From Pseudorhodoferax sp. Leaf265 (GTDB lineage: Bacteria; Pseudomonadota; Gammaproteobacteria; Burkholderiales; Burkholderiaceae_C): DNA of 64,000 nt. Both the position numbers and the translations under genes were made by a program. Each line of letters begins with the position of its first letter. Position 1 is the first letter of the stretch. The notes beneath the pieces are model-generated. The model had not been told where the DNA came from, made no database searches, and saw only the letters and a list, made by a program, of their open reading frames with translations. Of this stretch, positions 19,008-28,005 are shown one piece after another. The stretch lies in NCBI RefSeq assembly GCF_001422365.1, contig NZ_LMMT01000008.1:78546-142545 (forward strand), given 5' to 3'.

Positions 19008-20504
19008 ATGAACCTTGCCGTCCTGCTCGACCAATCCGCCACCCGCCACGCCGGCCTGCCGGCCGTCTGCCTGGGGCACCAGACGCTCTGGAGCTTCGCG
19101 CAGTTGCGCGAACGTGCCGCGGCCATCGCGGCGGCGCTGCGCGCGCGCTGTGCGCCCGGCACGCGCATCGCGCTGGTCTCGGAGAACCGGCCCGAGTACG
19201 TGGAGCTGCTGTTCGCCATCTGGGCCGCGGGCCTGGTGGCCGTGCCCGTCAACTACAAGCTGCATGCGCGCGAGGTGGGCCAGATCGTCGAGGACGCGCA
19301 GGCGACCCTGCTGTTCGCCTCGCCGGGCCTGGCGCCGACGCTGCAGGGCCTGCCTTGCCCCTGCATCGCGCTGGACAGCCCGGACTACGCCGCCCTGCTG
19401 GCGCCGGCCGCGCTGCAGATCGCGCCCGTGGCCGCCGATGCGCTGGCCTGGCTGTTCTACACCAGTGGCACCACCGGGCGCTCCAAGGGCGCCATGCTCA
19501 CGCACGGCAACCTCATGGCCATGGCCGTGGCCCACCTCGCGGACATCGAGCCCGAGCTCGGCCCGCCATGCAGCCAGCTGCATGGCGCGCCCCTGTCGCA
19601 CGGCTCAGGCCTGTACCTGCTGCCTTCGCTGGCGCGCGGTGCGCGCCAGGTGGTGCCGGCCTCCCACGGCTTCGAGCCCGCCGAATTCCTCGCGCTGTGC
19701 GATGCGCATCCGGGCTGCGGCGCCTTCCTCGCGCCCACCATGGTGCAGCGCCTGCGCGAGGCGTTGGCCGCGCGCGGCGGCCAGCGCCCGCGCCAGCTGC
19801 GCTGCATCGTCTACGGCGGCGGGCCGATGTACCTGGAGGAGCTGCGCAGGTCCATGGATGCGTTCGGCCCGGTGTTCGCCCAGATCTATGGCCAGGGCGA
19901 GACACCCATGACCATCACCGGCCTCACGCGCGCGGACCATGTGGGCGGCGACGCCCGCCAGCTCGCCTCGGTCGGCTGGCCGCGCAGCGGCACCGAGGTC
20001 GCGGTGCTCGACGCGCAGGGCCATCCGGTGCCAGCCGGCGAGGCGGGCGAGATCGCGGTGCGCGGCGCCACCGTGATGGCCGGCTACTGGCGCAACGCCG
20101 AGGCCTCGGCCCAGGCGCTGCGCGGGGGCTGGCTCTGGACCGGCGACATCGGCGTGCTGGACGGGGGTGGCTGCCTCACGCTGCGCGACCGCTCCAAGGA
20201 CGTGGTCATCAGCGGCGGCTCCAACATCTACCCGCGCGAGGTGGAGGAGGTGCTGCTCACGCACCCGGGCGTGGCCGAGGCCTGCGTGGTCGGCGCACCG
20301 GATGCCGAGTGGGGTGAGGTGGTCGTCGCCCACATCGTCGCCGCCCCGGGGGCGGTGCTCGATGCGGCCGCGCTCGACGCCCATTGCCTCGCGCAGATCG
20401 CGCGCTTCAAGCGGCCCAAGCGCTATGTGTTCGTCGAGGCGCTGCCCAAGAACAACTATGGCAAGGTGCTCAAGCGCGCGCTGCGCGAGACCTCGTCGGG
20501 ATGA
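19008..20504 (+). CDS. AMP-binding acyl-CoA ligase
   Basis: A 498-residue adenylate-forming enzyme that activates a carboxylic acid, probably a fatty or aromatic acid, to its CoA thioester. The P-loop is YTSGTTGRSKGAMLTHGN (about 155-172). The adenylation motifs IYGQGETPMT, GWLWTGDIGVL and KDVVISGGSNIYPREVEEVL follow in order, and the C-terminal catalytic lysine is in NNYGKVLKR. It stands alone on its strand, abutting a convergent gene with no gap. The substrate is not inferable. Confidence 0.93.
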   Translation: MNLAVLLDQSATRHAGLPAVCLGHQTLWSFAQLRERAAAIAAALRARCAPGTRIALVSENRPEYVELLFAIWAAGLVAVPVNYKLHAREVGQIVEDAQATLLFASPGLAPTLQGLPCPCIALDSPDYAALLAPAALQIAPVAADALAWLFYTSGTTGRSKGAMLTHGNLMAMAVAHLADIEPELGPPCSQLHGAPLSHGSGLYLLPSLARGARQVVPASHGFEPAEFLALCDAHPGCGAFLAPTMVQRLREALAARGGQRPRQLRCIVYGGGPMYLEELRRSMDAFGPVFAQIYGQGETPMTITGLTRADHVGGDARQLASVGWPRSGTEVAVLDAQGHPVPAGEAGEIAVRGATVMAGYWRNAEASAQALRGGWLWTGDIGVLDGGGCLTLRDRSKDVVISGGSNIYPREVEEVLLTHPGVAEACVVGAPDAEWGEVVVAHIVAAPGAVLDAAALDAHCLAQIARFKRPKRYVFVEALPKNNYGKVLKRALRETSSG

Positions 20505-20894
20505 TCAGATGCTGTCGTCGTCGCCCGTGCCTTCGATCGGATCGTCCTCGCTCTCTCCGTCCTCGCCAGCCAGGCCCGGCACCTCGTCCAGCGCGTCCCG
20601 GCCAGCGCCCACGCCGGGCGTGACGATGCGGTCGGGCAGGATGTCGGCATTGGCGCGGCCATCGTCGCCCACGGCCGCGCCGCGTTCGCCCGTGCCCGAG
20701 GCGTCGCTGTCGGAATCGTGGTCGGCCACCACTGCGCCCCATTCGGCGGCGTTGTCGGGCGCCGTCGCCATGCGGCGCTCGCCCTGCACGTCGCTGCCGC
20801 TGTCGGACGTGTCGCTGGGGCCCAGCAGGTCCATGTCGTTGCCGCTCGGGCGGGTGGCGGGTGTCTCGCCGCCCATGATGCTGCTGCGTGCCAT
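20505..20894 (-). CDS. Acidic low-complexity hypothetical protein
   Basis: A 129-residue, highly acidic protein rich in Asp, Glu, Gly and Ser, with no hydrophobic core and a C-terminus ending GDDDSI. It is probably intrinsically disordered. The stop abuts the acyl-CoA ligase stop on the other strand. The upstream 206-base region, shared with a divergent SDR gene, contains a TCCTAC-type element (20978-20983). I do not recognise a function; co-occurrence with the YghA-like SDR suggests a stress setting. Confidence 0.7.
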   Translation of the reverse strand: MARSSIMGGETPATRPSGNDMDLLGPSDTSDSGSDVQGERRMATAPDNAAEWGAVVADHDSDSDASGTGERGAAVGDDGRANADILPDRIVTPGVGAGRDALDEVPGLAGEDGESEDDPIEGTGDDDSI

Positions 20895-21100
20895 GTGTCT
20901 GTTCTCCTTGGGTTGGGTTCTGAAACCAGCCTAGTGCGCGTGCCGCCGCGGCGCTGTAGGCCACCACGTCGGCTGGAGTAGGAAAGGCGCGGCATCTGGG
21001 TGCGGCGCAGCGGCTGACACTGGCGCGCGCCGTCGTCCGAAACCGCGGACGCCGCCCGCGCTCGAGCATGGCGACAACAGCGATTCGCCAAGGAGATCCC

Positions 21101-22117
21101 ATGTCCCGCAACAGCCAGGCACCCCAGGCCGAGGACACCGTCCGCAAGCAGCAGCGCATCCAGCGCGAACAGGACCACCGCGACGCCGAGGCCCGCGCCC
21201 AGGCCAAGGGCCAGCCGGATGCCGGCGGCAAGAAGAGCAGCAAGAAGGCCGCGCCCGGACCGCAGCGCGAGGAGCCGGCGCCGCCCATGTCGCGCCAGCA
21301 CCTGGCCAAGCCCGGCCTGGAGGCCGAGATGGCACAGAAACCGCAGTTCGCCGCGCCGCACTACCAGGGCAGCGGCAAGCTCGCGGGCTTCGCCACGCTG
21401 GTCACGGGCGGCGACTCGGGCATCGGCCGCGCCGTGGCCGTGCTCTATGCGCGCGAGGGTGCCGACGTGGCCATCGTCTACCTCAACGAGCACGAGGACG
21501 CCGTGCGCACGCGCCAGCTGGTCGAGGCCGAAGGCGGGCGCTGCCTGCTGATCCCGGGCGACGTGAAGGACCCGGCGTTCTGCCGCGAGGCGGTGGCCAA
21601 GACCGTGCACGCCTTCGGCAAGCTCGACGTGCTGGTCAACAACGCGGCCTTCCAGGAGCACGCCCAGGCCATCGAGGACCTCAGCGAGGAGCGCTTCGAC
21701 GAAACGCTGCGCACCAACGTCTACGGCTACTTCCACATGGCCAAGGCGGCGGTGCCGCACCTGCAGCGCGGCGCCAGCATCGTCAACTGCGGCTCGGTCA
21801 CCGGGCTCAAGGGCAGCAAGCACCTGCTGGACCATTCGGCCACCAAGGGCGCGATCCACGCCTTCACGATGTCGCTGGCGGCCAACCTCATGGACAAGGG
21901 CATCCGCGTGAACGCCGTGGCGCCGGGCCCGGTCTGGACGCCGCTGAACCCGGCCGACAAGCCGGCCGACGAGATCGAACAGTTCGGTGCCGCCACCGAC
22001 ATGGGCCGCCCGGCCCGGCCCGAGGAGATCTCGCCCGCCTTCGTGTTCCTGGCCGCGCCCTGCTGCTCCAGCTACATCAGCGGCATCGTGCTGCCCGTCA
22101 CCGGCTCGGTGGGCTGA
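21101..22117 (+). CDS. SDR-family oxidoreductase (YghA / glucose-ribitol dehydrogenase type)
   Basis: A 338-residue short-chain dehydrogenase with an unusually long, charged N-terminal extension (about 85 residues rich in Gln, Lys and Arg) typical of the YghA group. The cofactor loop is VTGGDSGIGRAVAV, followed by NNAAF, catalytic serine in CGSVTG, and a DHSATKGAIHAF segment where the usual Tyr of YxxxK is His (residue order DHSATKG). Check that position: many members have YSATKG. ATG 21101 is preceded by AAGGAG. Confidence 0.88.
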   Translation: MSRNSQAPQAEDTVRKQQRIQREQDHRDAEARAQAKGQPDAGGKKSSKKAAPGPQREEPAPPMSRQHLAKPGLEAEMAQKPQFAAPHYQGSGKLAGFATLVTGGDSGIGRAVAVLYAREGADVAIVYLNEHEDAVRTRQLVEAEGGRCLLIPGDVKDPAFCREAVAKTVHAFGKLDVLVNNAAFQEHAQAIEDLSEERFDETLRTNVYGYFHMAKAAVPHLQRGASIVNCGSVTGLKGSKHLLDHSATKGAIHAFTMSLAANLMDKGIRVNAVAPGPVWTPLNPADKPADEIEQFGAATDMGRPARPEEISPAFVFLAAPCCSSYISGIVLPVTGSVG

Positions 22118-22583
22118 GCCTGGCCAGCAGCCCCTCCACGCCGCGGTCGATCAGGTCGAAGGCGTGGACGAAGTCCTGCGCGCTGCCATACCAGGGGTCG
22201 GGCACGTCCTCGCCGGCATGGCCGGGCGCGAAGTCCAGCATCAGCGCGATGCGCGCTTGGGCATCTGCGGGCGCCTGCCGGCGCAGCGCTGCGCAGTGCG
22301 CCTGCGTCATGCCGACGATCCAGTCGAAGCGCGCGAAGTCCTCGCGCCGCACCTGGCGCGCGCAATGGTCATGGGCTGGCACGCCGCGGCGCTGGAGTTC
22401 GGCAGCGGCACGCCGGTCGAACGGGTTGCCGCGCTCCTCGTCGGAGATGGCGGCGCTGTCGACCGCGACCTGCAGTCCGGCCGCGCGGGCCTTGTGCACG
22501 AGCAGTGCATGGGCCGTGGGGGAGCGGCAGATGTTGCCGGTGCAGATGAAGAGGACGCTGGGGAAAGGGGTGGTGCCGGACAT
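22098..22583 (-). CDS. Low-molecular-weight protein-tyrosine phosphatase
   Basis: A 161-residue phosphatase with the P-loop CTGNICRS (C-x5-R-S) at the N-terminus and the general-acid aspartate in DVPDPWYG near the C-terminus. ATG 22583 lies a few residues before the catalytic loop; a GTG at 22616 would add 11 residues. The 3' end overlaps the convergent SDR gene by 20 bases. The target is unknown; some relatives act on exopolysaccharide tyrosine kinases, none of which is seen here. Confidence 0.93.
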   Translation of the reverse strand: MSGTTPFPSVLFICTGNICRSPTAHALLVHKARAAGLQVAVDSAAISDEERGNPFDRRAAAELQRRGVPAHDHCARQVRREDFARFDWIVGMTQAHCAALRRQAPADAQARIALMLDFAPGHAGEDVPDPWYGSAQDFVHAFDLIDRGVEGLLARLSPPSR

Positions 22584-22672
22584 GGCGCCATTGTCGTGTC
22601 CTGGGGATGCCGGCACAGGCGGTCCGGCCGCCGTGCTAGCGTTGCGACTTCCGTTGCAGAAAGCGCCTTCGC

Positions 22673-23407
22673 ATGACCACCTCCGCGTCCGATCTCGTCC
22701 AGGCCTTCACCCCCAGTGGGCGCCTGCGTGCCTCCATCAACCTGGGCAACCCCATCCTGGCCGGCCGCGGTGCCGATGGCCAGGCCAAGGGTGTGTCGGT
22801 TGACCTCGCGCGCGCGTTCGCCGAGCGGCTGGGCGTGGCGCTCGATCTGGTCGTCTTCGACACCGCGGGCCAATCGGTCGAGGCGGTCAAGGCCGAGCAG
22901 GCCGACATCGGCTTCTTCGCCATCGACCCGTTGCGCGGCGAAGGCATCCGCTTCACGGCGCCCTATGTGCTGATCGAGGGCTGCTACCTGGTGCGCGCGG
23001 GCTCGCCGCTGCAGGCCAATGCCGAGGTCGATGCGGCAGGCCGCACCGTCATGGTCGGCAAGGGCAGCGCCTACGACCTGTTCCTCACGCGCGAACTGAA
23101 GGCCGCGACCATCCTGCGCGCGCCGAGTTCGCCGGCCGTGGTGCAAAGCTTCCTGGACGAGAACGCCGACGTGGCCGCGGGCGTCAAGCAGCAGCTCCAG
23201 GCCGATGCCGCGCGGCTCGGCGGCCTGCGCCTGCTGCCCGGCTGCTTCATGGTGATCCAGCAGGCCATGGGTCTGCCGGCCGGCCGCGGCGCCGCCGCCC
23301 AGGCTGCGCTGGCCGCCTTCGTGGAGGACATGAAGGCCAGCGCTTTCGTGGCCCAGGCGCTCGCGCGCCACGGCATCCAGGGCGCGGCCGTGGCGCCGGC
23401 AGCCTAG
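22673..23407 (+). CDS. Amino-acid-type ABC solute-binding protein lacking a signal peptide
   Basis: A 244-residue protein of the SBP family 3 fold (GVSVDLARAFAERLGV, DIGFFAIDPLRGEGIRFTAPY). These proteins are normally periplasmic, but this one begins MTTSASDLVQAFTPSGRLRA with no hydrophobic export signal. No permease or ATPase gene is adjacent. It may act in the cytoplasm as a ligand-binding protein, or the signal may have been lost. It converges on the YihY gene, and the two share the stop tetramer CTAG (23404-23407). Confidence 0.85.
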   Translation: MTTSASDLVQAFTPSGRLRASINLGNPILAGRGADGQAKGVSVDLARAFAERLGVALDLVVFDTAGQSVEAVKAEQADIGFFAIDPLRGEGIRFTAPYVLIEGCYLVRAGSPLQANAEVDAAGRTVMVGKGSAYDLFLTRELKAATILRAPSSPAVVQSFLDENADVAAGVKQQLQADAARLGGLRLLPGCFMVIQQAMGLPAGRGAAAQAALAAFVEDMKASAFVAQALARHGIQGAAVAPAA

Positions 23408-24363
23408 TCCTTGACCGAGGTCGGGGCAGGCTCCGTGGCCGAGCCCGGCAGGTGGCGCATGGAGCCGTACTGCTTGGCGTACAGCCAGGTGAACTCCGCC
23501 CCCATCAGGAACACCTGGGCCGAGTAGTAGACCCAGACGAAGATCACGATCAGCGAGCCGGCCGCGCCGAAGCTGGAAGCCACGCCGCTCTTGCCGATGT
23601 ACAGCCCGATCAGGAAGCGGCCCAGCGTGAACAGCAGCGCGGTGGCGGCCGCGCCGATCCACACGTCGTACCAGCGCACCTGCACGCGCGGCATGATCTT
23701 GTAGATCATCGCGAACACGCCCGTGGTCAGCGCGAAGCCCAGCACGATGTTGATGAGCTGGGCCGCGATCTCCCAGCCGACGAAGGCGTCGCCCCACCAC
23801 TTGCCCAGGGCCGAGACCACGGCGCCCAGCACCAGCGAGACCATCAGCAGGAAGGCGATGCCCAGCACCATGCCGAAGGACAGCAGACGCGTGTGCACCA
23901 GGTTCCACAGCCCGCCCGAGGTGTTGCGCGCGGGCGCGCGCCAGATGCGGTCCAGCGCGTTCTGCAGTTCGCCGAACACCGTGGTGGCGCCGACCAGCAG
24001 CACCCCCAGGCCGATCAGCGTGGAGACGATGCCCTGGGCCGGCTTGTTGACGCTGGCCAGCAGCGTCTCCAGCGTCTTCGCCGCGTCCGCGCCCATCAGG
24101 CCGGCCAGCTGGCCGAACAGCTCGCCGCGCGCGGCCTCCTCGCCGAACACCAGGCCGGCCACCGAGATCACGATCAGCAACAGCGGCGCCATCGAGAACA
24201 CGCTGTAGTACGACAGGGCTGCGCCCATGCTGGGCGCGTAGTCGTCGGACCAGGATTGCACGGCCTGCTTGCACAGCGACAGCCATTGCTTGAAGGTGGG
24301 CAGGACGGGGCGGTCGGGCACCTGGCGGTGCGGGGCAGGGGAGGTGTCTGGCACGGTGCGCAT
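23404..24363 (-). CDS. YihY/BrkB-family inner-membrane protein
   Basis: A 319-residue polytopic protein with about six membrane helices and the family signature MGAALSYYSVFSMAPLLL near the first one, then VFGELQNALDRIW and FVWVYYSAQVFLMGAEF. The former RNase BN assignment of the family was withdrawn; relatives are linked to envelope integrity and lipid transport. It starts 7 bases after an AsmA-family gene in the same operon, which supports an envelope role. Confidence 0.92.
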   Translation of the reverse strand: MRTVPDTSPAPHRQVPDRPVLPTFKQWLSLCKQAVQSWSDDYAPSMGAALSYYSVFSMAPLLLIVISVAGLVFGEEAARGELFGQLAGLMGADAAKTLETLLASVNKPAQGIVSTLIGLGVLLVGATTVFGELQNALDRIWRAPARNTSGGLWNLVHTRLLSFGMVLGIAFLLMVSLVLGAVVSALGKWWGDAFVGWEIAAQLINIVLGFALTTGVFAMIYKIMPRVQVRWYDVWIGAAATALLFTLGRFLIGLYIGKSGVASSFGAAGSLIVIFVWVYYSAQVFLMGAEFTWLYAKQYGSMRHLPGSATEPAPTSVKD

Positions 24364-24370
24364 GGGTGGT

Positions 24371-26437
24371 TCAAGGCTTGGATCGGGTGGTCGGGGCGGC
24401 CGCCTTGGCGGCGGGGCCGGCGGCAGCCAGCAACTGTCGGCAGTCGGTGTCTTCCCCGGGACCGGTCTCGATCAAGGGTATCAGGGCGGCCAGCGGGTTG
24501 ACCAGCGCCAAGGCCAGGGCGCCGCCGCCGCGCAGGGCCAGGCCGGCCTTGTCGAGTTCGAAACCGGGCGAGCGGAAGCTGCCGTGCACGCGCACCGGCG
24601 TGCGCAGCGACAGGATGCCGGCCTTCTTGGGCTTGGGGGCGATGGTCAGGTCGAAGCGTTCACGGTCCAGGTCGAACGTGCCGTCGCCCTCGATGCGCGT
24701 GTCCATGGTGTCGACGACGAACACCTCGGAGCGGCCCTGGCCGTCCTTCACATCGAACGAGACCGCGCCGCAGTTGATCGGGATCGCCTGGTCGCCGCCC
24801 ATCAGCAGCGAGATGATCTTGCCGCCGTTCAGGCCCGAGACGGCATCGAGCAGGTTGGACACCTGGCCCTGCGACAGCGCGGCCTGCACCTGGCCGTCGG
24901 CCTTGGCGGCGAGGTCGGCGATCGAGTTGCCGCTGGCGCTGAGCCTGGCGCGCGCGCCCATGGCGCCGCTGGAGGGTGCGAGCCGGGGCGAGGGCGGCAC
25001 CAGCCGCGCGAGCTTGAGGCGGCGCGCCGTGAGGTCCAGGTCGGCGCGCAGGGTGGGCTGCTGCGCGTCGAGGCGCACCACGGAGCGGATCTCGCCGTCG
25101 GCCAGGTCCACGTCGAACGGGTCCAGGCGCAGCACGGCATCCTTGAGGTCCAGCTTCACGCGCAGGTTCTGCAGCGCGATGAAGTCCGGCGCGTCGATCC
25201 GGTCCACGCGCAGGTCGGCTTCGGCGTCGATGGCCTTGAAACGCCCGCCTTCGAACTTGCCCGTGGGCAGCAGGCGCTCGCCCCGCACGGTGCCGGTGGG
25301 CAGAGCGCGGCCGCCGCTGGTCTGCTTCTCGCGGGCCTGGGCCCGTTCACGCGTCTGCGTCTCGGCCTGTGTGAGCGGACGTGCGTCGGCGGTGTCCTTG
25401 GTCGTGAGGCCGACCAACGGCCCCAGGTCTGGCAGGTTCAGCAGCTTGCTGTGCAGCCTGGTCGTGAGCAGCGGGCGTGGCTCGCGCTGCACGTAGGCGG
25501 CTTCGCCGGTCACGTCGGTCTTGCCGATGCGGCCCTGGATGTCCTGCATGGAATAGCGGTTGCCGTCCAGCTTCAGATGGCCGGACAGGCGGTAGGGCGG
25601 CGAGGCCGGCAGCGGCAGCAGCAGGAAGGGATAGAGGTTGGCCAGCGTGCTGCCGGCGATGTTCAGCCGCACGTCGATGCCGCTGATGTTGGCGGCATCG
25701 GCCACGGTGCCCTCCACGTCGAGCCGTGTGGTGCCGGCCACGAGCCTGCCCTGGATCGGGAAGGGCACGTCGGAGCCCTGGAAGCTCAGCACATCGCCGG
25801 TCTGCGCCTGCCCGCTGAACTTGGCGTCGTGGTAGGTGCCGGCGAAGCGGTAGCGTGTGGTGTAGCGCGCGTTGTCGGGGCGGGCCTTGGCGTCGTCGGC
25901 CTTGGCTGCGGCCGCCGGGTCGAAGGTCTCGACGTCGATGCCGATGTCCAAGGGCGTGGTCCGGTCCACATAGCGCAGCCGGCCCTGGCGGACCGACAGG
26001 CTGGAGATGAGCAGCTTGCTTGGCTCCTTGGTTTCCGACGGCTCGTCCAGCACCCAGTTGCGGCGCTCGTCCTTCGCCTTCTCGAAGTTGAGCTCGGCCT
26101 GGTCCATCGCCACGCGCGGCACGAAAACCTTGCCGTTCCACAGGTCGCGCAGCGAGACCGAGAACTCCAGCGTGCCGATGCGCGCCATGGGCTTGTCGCC
26201 CGTGCTGTCGGCCCAGTCGGCGTTGGCGAAGTAGACGTCCTTGAGCCGGATCACGGGGTTCCAGCCCAACCGGACGGCCAGGTGTGAACTGTCGAAGCGG
26301 CGCTGGGTCTTCTCGCTGATGGTGCGGTTGAGCGGGCCGCGCAGCCAGTCCCAGTCGAACAGCAGCAGGAACACGATGAGTGCGCCAAGCAGGGCCAACA
26401 GGATCTTCGTGCCGCGACCGGGAGAGAAAGCGCGCAT
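24371..26437 (-). CDS. AsmA-family envelope protein
   Basis: A 688-residue protein with one N-terminal membrane anchor (ILLALLGALIVFLLLFDW) and a long periplasmic beta-rich body. AsmA-like proteins bridge the periplasm and are implicated in phospholipid transport to the outer membrane. The C-terminal region (PVRVHGSFRSPGFELDKAG) is the classic AsmA-2 segment. It is the first gene of a two-gene operon with yihY. Confidence 0.9.
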   Translation of the reverse strand: MRAFSPGRGTKILLALLGALIVFLLLFDWDWLRGPLNRTISEKTQRRFDSSHLAVRLGWNPVIRLKDVYFANADWADSTGDKPMARIGTLEFSVSLRDLWNGKVFVPRVAMDQAELNFEKAKDERRNWVLDEPSETKEPSKLLISSLSVRQGRLRYVDRTTPLDIGIDVETFDPAAAAKADDAKARPDNARYTTRYRFAGTYHDAKFSGQAQTGDVLSFQGSDVPFPIQGRLVAGTTRLDVEGTVADAANISGIDVRLNIAGSTLANLYPFLLLPLPASPPYRLSGHLKLDGNRYSMQDIQGRIGKTDVTGEAAYVQREPRPLLTTRLHSKLLNLPDLGPLVGLTTKDTADARPLTQAETQTRERAQAREKQTSGGRALPTGTVRGERLLPTGKFEGGRFKAIDAEADLRVDRIDAPDFIALQNLRVKLDLKDAVLRLDPFDVDLADGEIRSVVRLDAQQPTLRADLDLTARRLKLARLVPPSPRLAPSSGAMGARARLSASGNSIADLAAKADGQVQAALSQGQVSNLLDAVSGLNGGKIISLLMGGDQAIPINCGAVSFDVKDGQGRSEVFVVDTMDTRIEGDGTFDLDRERFDLTIAPKPKKAGILSLRTPVRVHGSFRSPGFELDKAGLALRGGGALALALVNPLAALIPLIETGPGEDTDCRQLLAAAGPAAKAAAPTTRSKP

Positions 26438-26579
26438 GGTGTGCAGCCTATGCCGGTGCCGGTTGCCGCGGCGGCGGCCCGGGCAGCGTCTGCGCGGCAG
26501 CGCTGGGCGGGACCGGCTGTCGGACGGCGACTACATGCGGCTAAGCTTGCCGGCCTTTTGGCACCCATGGAGACCCTGC

Positions 26580-27533
26580 ATGTCCGTCCCCAAGGGCACC
26601 TGGCTCGGCGTGGCCTGCGGCATGGCCGCCGGCGCAGCCTGGGGCCTCGTGTTCCTCGCGCCCGAGCTGGCGCCCGAATTCAACCCGCTGCAGCTGTCGG
26701 CCGCGCGCTACCTGGCCTACGGCCTGATCGCCGCGGCGCTGCTGCTGCCGCGCTGGCCGGCGCTGCGCCCGCAGGTGGGCGCACGCGCCTGGCGCGCGCT
26801 GTTCTGGCTCAGCCTGCTCGGCAACAGCCTGTACTACGTGCTGCTGGCCAGCGCCGTGCAGATCGGCGGGATGGCCATGACCTCGCTCGTGATCGGCTTC
26901 CTGCCCGTGGCCGTGACCTGGGTCGGCAGCCGCGGTGCCGATGCGGTGCCGCTGCGCAGGCTCGCGCCGTCCCTGGTGCTGGGCCTGGCCGGCGTGGCCT
27001 GCATCGCCTGGGAGTCGCTCGCCGGTGCCTCGGCGCAGCCGCCGGCGCAGCGCTGGCTGGGTTTCGCCTGCGCGGTCGGCGCGCTGGTCTCGTGGTCCAG
27101 CTACGCGGTGGGCAACAGCCGGCAGCTGGCGCGGCTGCAGGGCGTATCGGCGCACGACTGGAGCCTGCTCACGGGCGTGGTCACGGGCGCGCAGGCGCTG
27201 GCGCTGGCAGTGCCGGCCTTCGTGCTGGCCGACCTCGCACTGCAGCCGGGCAGTGCCTGGTGGCGCTTCGTCGGCGTCTCGGCCGGCGTGGCGCTGCTGG
27301 CCTCGGTGCTGGGCAATGCGCTGTGGAACCAGGCCAGCCGGCTGCTGCCGCTCACGCTGGTCGGGCAGATGGTGGTGTTCGAGACGCTGTTCGCGCTGCT
27401 CTACGGCTTCCTGTGGGAGGCGCGCTGGCCCACGGCCCTGGAATGGCTTGCGATGGCGCTGGTGACCAGCGCCGTGCTGTCGTGCATCTCGGCGCACCGC
27501 GCGCCGGCGGCGGTGGACGAGATGCATCCATGA
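26580..27533 (+). CDS. EamA/DMT-superfamily transporter
   Basis: A 317-residue permease with about ten hydrophobic helices in two EamA repeats (for example GMAAGAAWGLVFLAPELAP at the start and GQMVVFETLFALLYGFL near the end). Such proteins export amino acids or other small metabolites; the substrate is unknown. It is followed, across a repeat-type intergenic element, by a DUF2784 gene. Confidence 0.88.
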   Translation: MSVPKGTWLGVACGMAAGAAWGLVFLAPELAPEFNPLQLSAARYLAYGLIAAALLLPRWPALRPQVGARAWRALFWLSLLGNSLYYVLLASAVQIGGMAMTSLVIGFLPVAVTWVGSRGADAVPLRRLAPSLVLGLAGVACIAWESLAGASAQPPAQRWLGFACAVGALVSWSSYAVGNSRQLARLQGVSAHDWSLLTGVVTGAQALALAVPAFVLADLALQPGSAWWRFVGVSAGVALLASVLGNALWNQASRLLPLTLVGQMVVFETLFALLYGFLWEARWPTALEWLAMALVTSAVLSCISAHRAPAAVDEMHP

Positions 27534-27543
27534 GCGCCGCACC

Positions 27544-27614
27544 GGGCCGCCCCAAGCAAGCTCGCGTCCCCTCGGGGGGCAGCGAACGTCGCGTCGCGCG
27601 GAGCGTGGGGGCTG
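27544..27614. repeat. Intergenic GC-rich repeat (Comamonadaceae type)
   Basis: The whole gap between the EamA and DUF2784 genes is one GC-rich element. It has an outer GCCGCCCC/GGGGGC pairing and an inner CCCC-TC-GGGG hairpin (27568-27577). I recognise closely similar sequence (GCCCCAAGCAAGCTCG, then GGGGGGCAGCGAACG) as a dispersed intergenic repeat in Comamonadaceae genomes. No second copy is evident in this window. Confidence 0.6.
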
Positions 27615-27615
27615 C

Positions 27616-28005
27616 ATGAACCTTGGTTGGTTGGCCGACGCCGTGCTGGTGCTGCACGTGGCCATCGTGCTGTTCGTGGTGGGCGGGCTGCTGCTCGTGG
27701 TCGGCGGCAACCTGGCGGGCTGGCGCTGGGTCAACCACTGGTGGCTGCGGCTGCTGCACCTCGCGGCCATCGGCTTCGTGGTGGCCGAGGCCTGGCTGGG
27801 CGTCACCTGCCCGCTGACGACCTGGGAGATGGCGCTGCGCCTGGCGGCCGGGCAGCAGGCCTATGCAGGCGGCTTTCTGCAGCACTGGCTGCACCGGCTC
27901 CTCTACTGGGACGCGCCGGCCTGGGTCTTCACGCTGGCCTACACGCTGTTCGGCCTGGCCGTGGCGGCGGCGTGGTGGCGCTGGCCGCCGCGGCGTTCAG
28001 CCTGA
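27616..28005 (+). CDS. DUF2784 membrane protein
   Basis: A 129-residue protein with three or four membrane helices and the family pattern WLRLLHLAAIGFVVAEAWLG followed by TCPLTTWE. Function is unknown. The 3' end overlaps the convergent small secreted-protein gene by 9 bases. Confidence 0.85.
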   Translation: MNLGWLADAVLVLHVAIVLFVVGGLLLVVGGNLAGWRWVNHWWLRLLHLAAIGFVVAEAWLGVTCPLTTWEMALRLAAGQQAYAGGFLQHWLHRLLYWDAPAWVFTLAYTLFGLAVAAAWWRWPPRRSA

